This document shows positions 56,614-64,000 of a stretch of DNA of 64,000 nucleotides, one piece after another. Under the pieces are notes generated by a model. That model was not told the origin of the DNA. It ran no database searches and worked only from the letters and a program-made list of their open reading frames with translations. This stretch comes from Mantis religiosa (Eukaryota; Arthropoda; Insecta; Mantodea; Mantidae), in NCBI GenBank assembly GCA_030765055.1, contig CM060950.1, forward strand, positions 460,595,710 through 460,659,709, in the 5' to 3' direction. Every line of letters begins with the position of its first letter. Within the stretch, counting starts at the first letter, position 1. Position numbers and translations under genes: made by a program.

Positions 56614-56929
56614 GAGTTGTCATGCCTTATAAATTAAATTTTGATTGGAAGTATAAGGTGCAAAATGCATAGTACTGGTCGTGCTACTATATAATGTGAT
56701 AAGCTCGTAGGATTTGTCATGATGCTCTTTATTTATGTTATTACACGTTTTAGTTGAAAGTATAAAGTGATAAATGCTTAGGAGTTACCTCGCTGCTCCG
56801 TAATATGGATTATATTATGTCCATTGTGTATAGTTTCCTATTCTACGTAACCAGAGCCGCTGGGCTTCGACGGGCGCCATCTTGGAATCTGCATTATGGT
56901 CTGAGTATTGGAGTTGGTGTTGTATAGAT

Positions 56930-57507
56930 TAATACAGTTTTTAAAATGTACCAATCTATGCAACAAAATATTTTAAAATGTACTACACAATGCACTCTTG
57001 CTTAAATTTGTTAAAACCTAAATGTTAAATATATGTTAAAATACATATAGCATTATTAGTTCAAGTTAAACATTGTAAAATCAATTGTATAATGTAACGT
57101 ATATGTCGTTGCATAACTTGTATCAAAGATTGTAAATGTATCAATTTTATTTAAGTCGCTATAAGACTATGGTAAAAAAAAAAAAGCAGATAAATACGTA
57201 CTATCTGAAACAATAAAAAAAGACAATCGCTCTTCCAAAGTGCAACAGGTATTAAAAAAAACATATTTCAGTGTAATTGCTGCAATTTAAAGTCATTTAA
57301 ATATTCGGTCAACTAAAAGATATATTAATTTACTTCTACCAGGCGTGATTTCAAATTAATTTTTTCTTCCCGTATAGGCAGGCTCAATTTTTACACACTC
57401 TTTGAGCAGTGTTTTGTTTAGTTCATCTTAAAGGAGATAGGAGAGTATCTGATTTTATTTACCTCACTCTGTAAATTCTCTATAGGGTTAAGTTTTGGAC
57501 TCTGTGG
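56930..57507. other. AT-rich spacer, probable LINE 3' tail
   Basis: Continuation of the older LINE past the THAP element; AT-rich with an A run at 57175-57185. No motif recognised. Confidence 0.35.
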
Positions 57508-57750
57508 GCCGCGCCGTGGCTCAGTGGTTAGACCGCTTGGCTCTCACCAAGGCGGCCCGGGTTCGATCCCAGGCGACCGCAAAGTGAGATTTGTGGTGGA
57601 CAACACGGTGCTGGGGTGAGTTTTCTCCGGGATCTCCGGTTTCCCCCGCCATTTCATTCCACCGGTGCTCCATCTTCATCTCATATATCATCAGTGTCAT
57701 CGCCTGCGGTGCCGTATGTAGTAAAAACGGGCGTTAAACACTACACACAT
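57508..57750 (+). mobile_element. SINE-C, best-preserved copy
   Basis: Head GCCGTGGCTCAGTGGTTAGA (A-box region) and B box GGGTTCGATCCCAGGCGACC, then TTTGTGGTGGACAACACGG, CCACCGGTGCTCCATCTTCA and the end GTTAAACACTACACACATT. The A box TGGCTCAGTGG is nearly canonical for RNA polymerase III. Confidence 0.92.
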
Positions 57751-57944
57751 TTGGACTCTGTGAGGGAGGATGTGTTACTTTTGGGCAGTTACACGAGATG
57801 CGTTCCAGTTACAACACCTACATTTTTTCAGGAAATGGACCAGATAGGAACTTCTGTTTTCTTTTCTTTCAAGACGTAGACTCTTTGCGAATGCATGACA
57901 GAGACGAGAGCTAGGACTGTTTTTGATACTTAAAATGGCGACGT

Positions 57945-58265
57945 TTTCATTGCAAGAACACCGTGTAATCATTCCTTTTCGTTTTCTCGCCCGCCTTGGT
58001 AGCGTGGTGGCAGCATGTTCCCTTATCCTGAAAGACAAATGTCGGGCAACTCCAAGTTCCAAGGACCCCGGGCTCATTTGAGCACCATTTCACCCATTCC
58101 ATTCATCGTCCGATATGACTTAATGTTGGAGGACGTAAATTACAACAAAAAAAATCGTTTTCTCCATTTTCGCGGTGTGACACTTATTGAAATTCATCGC
58201 CAGTTGAGTGAGGCATGTGGTGATGGTACCATGGATGTGTCTAACGTGCGTTCCTGGGTAGCTCT
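57945..58265 (+). pseudogene. mariner-type transposase N-terminus split by a SINE
   Basis: Left part MATFSLQEHRVIIPFRFL (57935-57988), then after the SINE FLHFRGVTLIEIHRQLSEAC and GDGTMDVSNVRSWV (58155-58262). This is the HTH region of mariner-like transposases (IEIHRQLxExYGDGVM). Nothing of the catalytic part follows. Confidence 0.82.
57989..58154 (+). mobile_element. SINE-A lacking the B-box segment
   Basis: 166-bp copy in which GGTAGCGTGGTGGCAGCATG is joined directly to TTCCCTTATCCTGAAAG, so the B box is deleted. Perfect 10-bp target duplication TCGTTTTCTC at 57979-57988 and 58155-58164. Confidence 0.95.
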
Positions 58266-58960
58266 CCACTTTCCGGCATACCTCTTCTCAAATGTGGCAA
58301 TATCTTGATGAAATCGCTCCCCATGTTCATCACTTACTGCAGCACAATCTTTGGGGAAGAAGTCAAGATGACTATGTAAGAAATGCATCTTCAATAACAA
58401 GTTGCAACCAAGTTTCTCGTGATATATGTTATTTACAATCTCCTTGTAATACTTTAGCCCACCTCGGTAGCGTAGATGGTAGCGTATCTGCCTCATATTC
58501 AAGAGGTCCCGAGTTCGAATCACGCTCAGGGCGAGTTACCTGGATAAGGCTTTTTTCGGGGTTTTCCCTTATCCTTAAAGACGAATGTTGGGTAGTTCTA
58601 AACTCCATGGAACCTGGACACATTTGAGCTTCATTTCATCCATTTTATTCACCGTCCGAAATGACAACGTTGGAGGAGGCAAAATTAAAAAAAAAATGTA
58701 ATTTATTGCTCGGTTGTTCCCCAAGAACTGTAAACAGACTGTCTTAAAACATTCCCTTGCATGATTCTCATCACCTTGTCCAAAAAAATTATGCTCTCTA
58801 AAAAAACTCTCAAATCTGTTGGCCTACAAATCTGCTGTCCTTTACTTTAGATTCACTTAAGAGAATTTTTGCCATAAGTACTTAAACGCGTCACCATTTT
58901 TTGTTCATTCCCAGAACAAAGATTTTGATAAAACCCAACAATCAGAATAGTTAATCTGGA
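58255..58960 (-). pseudogene. Conserved arthropod repeat protein, split by a SINE
   Basis: Minus strand downstream of 58700: ESKVKDSRFVGQQI, then FLGNNRAINY with frameshifts. Across the SINE it continues YKEIVNNIYHEKLGCNLLLK, MHFLHSHLDFFPKDCAAVSD, EHGERFHQDIATFEKRYAGK. I recognise the phrase LGCNxSLKxHFLHSHLDFFP-xxxGAVSDEHGERFHQDI from many arthropod proteins annotated only as hypothetical. It is high-copy and so probably encoded by a mobile element. Function unknown. The C-terminus is cut by the mariner fragment at about 58260. Confidence 0.8.
58455..58690 (+). mobile_element. SINE-A inside the conserved arthropod gene
   Basis: Full head, B box (GAGTTCGAATCACGC), body and A-tail. TGTAAT on both sides (58443-58448 and 58697-58702) is the core of the target duplication, and the host reading frame (AINY / YYKEIV) rejoins when it is removed. 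Confidence 0.92.
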
Positions 58961-59072
58961 AACAAATGAGCAAAAATTATTACCTGCATTAATAATGTCA
59001 CTGAAGTTGAAGAGGAGGGAGACAAAAGGATCACCAAAATTGCTATCCAAATATTTATACCCAAAATATTGC

Positions 59073-59290
59073 TGTCCGCCTCGGTAGCGTAGATGGTAGC
59101 GTGTCTGCCTCACGTTCAAGAGGTCCCGAGTTCGAATCTCGGTCAGGGCTAGTTACCTGAAGGTTTTTTCGGGGTTTTCCCTTATCCTGGAAGCCGAATG
59201 TCGGGTAACTCTAAGCTCCATGGACCCCGGACTCATTTGAGCATCATCTCACCCATTTCATTAATCGTCCGATATGACAATTACAATAAA
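59073..59290 (+). mobile_element. SINE-A copy
   Basis: Well-preserved head CCGCCTCGGTAGCGTAGATG, B box GAGTTCGAATCTCGG and body, losing the ACGTTGGAGGACGT end after GATATGACAA. Confidence 0.92.
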
Positions 59291-59344
59291 GACCAGGAAC
59301 AATAATATAATCCATTGTTACTAGCTATTATGACTGAGAAACCA

Positions 59345-59590
59345 TTATAATAATTAATTAGAGCCAACTGAAAAATTCAATGCCATGGCCGGGATTTGAA
59401 CCACGGATCTACTGGTTTCCGTCCAGTCGCTCTGACCCTTGAGCTACCATGGTCAACGTGCCTTCCTGACATTAAATTCTCCAATTGACTCATATTTCCC
59501 GGTGGACCACTTAAGGTTTTCATATTTGAGACAACTACTTGTGGCGACTTACTATTGTAAGTACTTAATTACCAGGATTTTTATCGTAGA
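59345..59590 (-). mobile_element. SINE-B copy
   Basis: Head (complement of GGCCGGGATTTGAACCACGG) and body through GGCGACTTACTATTGTAAGT. The next copy follows at 59690 in the same orientation. Confidence 0.9.
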
Positions 59591-59592
59591 TT

Positions 59593-60048
59593 ATTTTTTT
59601 AATGTATTTATATTGAGGAATTAATCCTTAAAGAATTAATCCTTTTAAATACATTACTCCGGTATATGGGTGATTTTTGATTAATTAGAGCCAACTGAAA
59701 AATTCAATGACATGGCCGGGATATGAACCACGGATCTACGGGTTTCCGTCCAGTCGCTCTGACCCTTGAGCTACCATGGTCAACGTGCCTTCCTGACATT
59801 AATATAATAATATAATAATGAGTCAATTGGAGAATTTAATGTCAGGAAGGCACGTTGACCATGGTAGCTCAAGGGTCAGAGCGACTGGACGGAAACCAGT
59901 AGATCCGTGGTTCAAATCCCGGCCATGGCATTGAATTTTTCAGTTGGCTCTAATTAATAAAAAATCAGCCATATACCGGAGTAATGTATTTAAAAGGATT
60001 AATTCTTTAAGGATTAATTCCTCAATATAAATTTACATTAAAAAAAAA
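59593..60048. repeat. Large SINE-B palindrome, arms about 211 bp
   Basis: 59593-59803 and 59837-60048 are inverted copies covering an AT-rich flank (TATTGAGGAATTAATCCTTA) plus a SINE-B head. A 33-base AT-rich loop (AATATAATAATATAATAATG) separates them. Very few mismatches. Confidence 0.96.
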
Positions 60049-60555
60049 CATTATAATATTTTACTTTAAGCTTAACATAAAAAGCTGTATATAATTATCT
60101 CACCGTAACAAAACAGTGTCAAATGAAAACCGAGACCTAATTTTGAACTGTGTTTGCAATATTCGCGATGAATATACCGATAGAAATTGGCTATATTCAT
60201 TCTATTTGCATTTTTATTGTTGCACAGTGTAATTGTTATCTTTGTTGTAAAGATCTCATGTAGCCGTATTTATTGAATATTCTGTTCGTACTTTACATTC
60301 GAAATAAACTTTGCTTAGTAACACAATTTCATTATGTCTTACAAGACCGAATATTTTTGTGAGTTACTATCGTGGAGGAGTTTTGCAGACGTGTGGCTAG
60401 TAAATGGCTTATGGATGTAGTACACCAGATTACGATTTGCGGTATGACTTCAGACCACGTGCAACTTTTGTTTTTCTTTTTTTCTTTTCTTTTTTCCTTT
60501 GACTGCAATTCGTGTCAATTCGTATCATTAGATCACGCACTCTCATTTATACTTC
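60049..60555. other. Spacer, no gene recognised
   Basis: AT-rich, nothing recognised. Confidence 0.45.
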
Positions 60556-60692
60556 CAGACTCTGGGGAAGACGAGCAATTATCTTGGTGGGAGAAAAATC
60601 CCCAACCCCACCGATGGGAATCGAACCCGGGACCCCTAGCACGGCAGGCAGGGCGCTCTACCGAGCTACGGGGCCAGCCCAGCTGTTATTTG
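60556..60692 (-). mobile_element. tRNA-derived SINE head or decayed tRNA, fifth type
   Basis: Minus strand: GGCCCCGTAGCTCGGTAGAG, CGCCCTGCCTGCCGTGCTAG and B box GGTCCCGGGTTCGATTCCCA, followed by TCGGTGGGGTTGGGGATTTT. Boxes are near-canonical, but the downstream body argues for a SINE rather than a tRNA gene. Confidence 0.6.
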
Positions 60693-61195
60693 TGTCACTT
60701 GTACGTGGCAATTACGGAATAAACAAAAGAAGAGCACAGAAGAGATGTCATTAAATGGAAATAGATCGCCTTAGATGGAAGGTTGCCTAACCTGTAGACA
60801 GGTGGATGGGCGTGGTCGTGTTTCGTGTTAACAGTAGTTTTGTCATTAGACACGCGTGTCCTGACCTGGTTAAGCAGCGCCAGGTCTGGTCAGTGTACGA
60901 TGGGTGTTCCCTTCTTGATTTTCTTGTTAATCACGACAAATGTTTCTCGAAATGCCTTCAATAAACACGGCTCTCGTCAGTTGTTTTCAAGAACCGAGGT
61001 AGGTATGCTGCCAAGCATAAAAGGAGATCCCAACAAAAGAAAATCGGACATGATCGGCTAAAACCAACTACCGCTTGTTCCTACGAACTCCTCTTACGAA
61101 AGCCTATTTTCTCTACTAGGTTTTTACTGTAGTTGAGGCCACGATGTTACATGGTATTGAAGTAAGGGGACTTGAAGATGGGTAGAAGGTTGTGG
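60693..61195. other. Spacer, no gene recognised
   Basis: A 78-codon plus frame (60825-61061) has no recognised domain. Confidence 0.4.
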
Positions 61196-61635
61196 ATCAA
61201 CTGAAATGGAACAGACATTTAGAAAAACTTTCTAAAAACTCAATAGGGGTATGTATATTCTAAAACAGGTTAAACAAATCATGGATGAAGATAGTATAAC
61301 ACAATTATATTACGCATTTATGCACTCACATTTGAGCTATTGGATTATTTTATGGGGATCAGCTGGGAGTTCTTAAAAATATAAAAAAAAAACACCTGCA
61401 GAACGGCAATTAAGAAATTAGGTATACTAACGCTGCCTTGTCTATATATATCAAATATCCATGAACATAACAGAAGAACAAAAGAAATTCACTTTAGAAA
61501 TAGACTAAGAGGCTCATTACAAAATAAATGCATTGAAAGTAAGGGAAAGGATTTATACAATCATTTACGTCACTGGATTAAAGAAATAGGGAAAGAACAA
61601 ATAAAAATAAAACAAATAAAATCTTGGAAATTAAT
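61196..61635 (+). pseudogene. Worn LINE reverse transcriptase C-terminal remnant
   Basis: In shifted frames: MYILKQVKQIMDEDSITQLY, YAFMHSHLSYWIILWGSAG, then TAIKKLGILTLPCLYIS and HNRRTKEIHFRNRLR. This parallels the ...SYYAFFHPHILYG... region of the copy at 45017-45700. Many stops. Confidence 0.7.
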
Positions 61636-61639
61636 TGTT

Positions 61640-63300
61640 CTTTCACACTCGCCGTGTGTAGGCTAAATTGTGAAAACGTAGAATCAAACTGAAAAATTCA
61701 AAGCTATAGCAGGGATTTGAACCACGGATCTGCTGGTTTCCGTGCGGCCGCTCTATCATTGAGCTACTATGGCCAACGTGCCGAAATGGCATTAAATTCT
61801 CCAACTAACTCGTATTTTCCCTGTAAACCACTTAGGAGTTCTCACAAACACATGCGACAACTACCTTAATGGCAACTTACTATGATGTAAGTACTTTAAG
61901 GCCCAGGCTTTATAGTTCGGACCACTACTAGGTCAATTAATGGAAATTAATTGTTCTTTCACACTAGCCGTGTGTAGGCTCAGGTATGGAAAGGTAGAGT
62001 CAGACTGAAAAATTCAGTGCCATAGCCGGGATTTGAACCATGGATCTTCTGGTTTTCCTGCAGCCGCTCTACCATTGAGCTACTATGGCCAACGTGCCGA
62101 TATGACGTTAAATTTTCCAACTAACTCGTATTCTCCCGGTAAACCACTAGAAGTTCTCATAAACACATGAGACAACTACCTTGATGGCGGCTTACTATGC
62201 TGTAAGTACTTTAAGGCTCGGGCTTTATAGTTAACCACTATTAGGTCAATTAATTGTTCTTTCACACTAGCCGTGTGTAGGACGCACTATGAAAGTGTAG
62301 AGCCGGACTGAAAAAGTCAATGCCATAGTCGGGATTTGAACCACGGATCTTCTGGTCTCCGTCCAGCCGCTCTAAGCCATTCAGCTACTATGGCCAACGT
62401 GCCGATATGACATTAAATTCTCCAACTAACTCGTATTTTCCCGGTAAACCCCTTAGGAGTTCTCATAAACACATGAGACAACTACCTCGATGACGACTTA
62501 CTATGCTGTAAGTACTTTAAGGCTCGGGCTTTATAGTTAACCACTATTAGGTCAATTAATTGTTCTTTCACACTAGCCGTGTGTAGGACGCACTATGAAA
62601 GTGTAGAGCCGGACTGAAAAAGTCAATGCCATAGTCGGGATTTGAACCACGGATCTTCTGGTCTCCGTCCAGCCGCTCTAAGCCATTCAGCTACTATGGC
62701 CAACGTGCCGATATGACATTAAATTCTCCAACTAACTCGTATTTTCCCGGTAAACCCCTTAGGAGTTCTCATAAACACATGAGACAACTACCTCGATGAC
62801 GACTTACTATGCTGTAAGTACTTTAAGGCCCAGGCTTTATAGTTCGGACCACTATTAGGTCAATTAATGGAAATTAATTGTTCTTTCACACTAGCCGTGT
62901 GTAGGACGCACTATGAAAGTGTAGAGCCGGACTGAAAAAGTCAATGCCATAGTCGGGATTTGAACCACGGATCTTCTGGTCTCCGTCCAGCCGCTCTAAG
63001 CCATTCAGCTACTATGGCCAACGTGCCGATATGACATTAAATTCTCCAACTAACTCGTATTTTCCCGGTAAACCCCTTAGGAGTTCTCATAAACACATGA
63101 GACAACTACCTCGATGACGACTTACTATGCTGTAAGTACTTTAAGGCCCAGGCTTTATAGTTCGGACCACTATTAGGTCAATTAATGGAAATTAATTGTT
63201 CTTTCACACCAGCCGTGTGTAGGACGCACTATCAAAGGGTAGAGCCAGACTGAAAAATTCAATGCCATAGCCGGGATTTGAACCACGGATCTTCTGGTAT
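61640..63300 (-). repeat. Six-unit SINE-B tandem array (303-318 bp units)
   Basis: The head phrase GGGATTTGAACC recurs at 61712, 62028, 62331, 62637, 62955 and 63273, i.e. steps of 316, 303, 306, 318 and 318. Each unit is a whole SINE-B including the tRNA-like boxes and tail, on minus. Units 3 to 5 are almost identical; units 1, 2 and 6 are more diverged; unit 6 is cut at 63300. Confidence 0.96.
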
Positions 63301-64000
63301 AAACATTAGGACATACCTAGTATTTCTGGGCACTAAAAAGCGAATGACCTCATGTACCACACAGTAGTCCAGAAATAATTGTTACATTGCACTTCTCGAG
63401 CAGGAAAATATTCTGCTTGTCTTGCAATTAATGCGTGCCAAGAATTCTGCTGATGCAATAGCAAAATGGAGGTCAGCTGATGTCACGTCAAACAGAAATT
63501 CTTTGAAACTTTTAATTACTGCTAGTTTATTGATAGCCTTCAACTGAAAACAAATGCTAGTTATCAGCTACTAGTCTTAACATTCTGACACGTAGACAGC
63601 TGCACAGCGATTCCATGGACAAATGAAACACGACACATCCTTTTACACAAATTATTGTTTTCCCTGTATGGAAGAAAATGAGACAATGTATGTTTTAAAT
63701 CCTGGTAGCTAACAATGAGATTTTATTTCAGTAATAATTTTTAGTAATAATTAGTAGTAATTACAGAGTGTTTTACATTAACATTTTCACCCACTCTTCT
63801 ACAAAGAATCCTTACGAAAGCTGATTATTATATAATCTGTCTCAACCTAGTTTAATCCTGTTGTAAACATCTGGGTGGGAAGAGAGACAGAGACAGAGAT
63901 ATTAGAGAACAAAACGGTTAAGCTGTTGATTGGTTTAGGAAAGTTAATGGGCGTTTGTTTTTTTACACACGTGCGATAAACCCCTCCTTTAAATATAGCA
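63301..64000. other. Spacer to window end, no gene recognised
   Basis: No domain, tRNA-like box or TIR recognised. Confidence 0.45.

Larger units (their letters stand above)
55551..56922 (+). mobile_element. THAP-bearing DNA transposon (P-superfamily-like)
   Basis: Perfect 30-bp TIRs starting CAACACCAACTCCAATACTC at 55551 and ending at 56922. Similarity extends inward (AAAATGGCGGCGCTCGTGGC versus its inverted counterpart near 56870). Target duplication TATAGAT at 55544-55550 and 56923-56929. A THAP domain is encoded. P elements make 8-bp duplications, so the 7 bp seen is close but not decisive. Confidence 0.85.

Noticed and set aside
57508..57590. Functional tRNA gene at the SINE-C head
   Set aside because: Same head occurs at three loci with the same non-tRNA body.
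60556..60692. Functional tRNA gene
   Set aside because: A and B boxes are good, but no clear acceptor stem closes and a SINE-like body follows; tRNA-scan would decide.

Overview
The window reads as intergenic or heterochromatin-like DNA from an arthropod, most likely an insect. The coding matter consists of broken arthropod-type transposable elements: mariner, Tc1-like, hAT, PIF/Harbinger, pogo, a Kolobok-like element, a P-like/THAP element, Penelope-like retroelements (PLEs) and non-LTR LINEs. Several tRNA-derived SINE families, long microsatellites and AT-rich spacer fill the rest. I see no intact host gene, no real tRNA or rRNA gene and nothing prokaryotic. A large polyneopteran genome (cockroach-like) would fit, but that is a guess from repeat style.

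Layout. 0-5 kb: compound ATT/ATC microsatellite, a mariner/Tc1-like remnant, SINE-A copies and a local duplication. 5.3-6.9 kb: a complete but dead mariner with terminal inverted repeats (TIRs) and TA target duplication (TSD). 7-12.3 kb: a DDE transposase remnant, a PLE fragment, then a hAT element (8045-12250) whose transposase is split by a younger PLE (9254-10659); both insertions keep their TSDs. 12.9-14.2 and 19.7-22.1 kb: two satellites of 108-bp units grown from the body of SINE-A. 15-16 kb: Tc1-like and LINE remnants. 16.9-18.9 and 37.8-39.4 kb: two related PIF/Harbinger elements carrying a Myb/SANT fragment and a tandemly multiplied piece of the transposase gene (7 and 5 units). 22.4-24.7 kb: a PLE with eleven 112-bp tandem units in its coding region and a hammerhead-ribozyme-like motif at each end. 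26.4-27.8 and 49.4-50.9 kb: two copies of one hAT family in opposite orientation. 28.5-30 kb: SINEs and an 87/91-bp minisatellite. 31-36 kb: SINE-B and SINE-C copies, a hairpin, and a TTAA-flanked Kolobok-like element. 39.8-43.4 kb: pogo pieces and a LINE inserted into another LINE with a 310-bp GAA tail. 44-52 kb: LINE, SINE-B, hAT copy 2 and a PLE inverted-repeat dimer. 52-59 kb: DDE remnants, a mariner, a THAP-bearing element inside a LINE, and a conserved arthropod repeat protein split by a SINE. 59-63.3 kb: a SINE-B palindrome and a six-unit SINE-B tandem array.

The genes do not work together as a pathway. What unites the window is mechanism. Repeated nesting can be ordered by TSDs, and tandem multiplication has occurred inside unrelated elements (SINE-A, SINE-B, a third SINE, Harbinger, PLE, mariner). 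The PLE-linked hammerhead-like motifs are the most interesting functional candidates.
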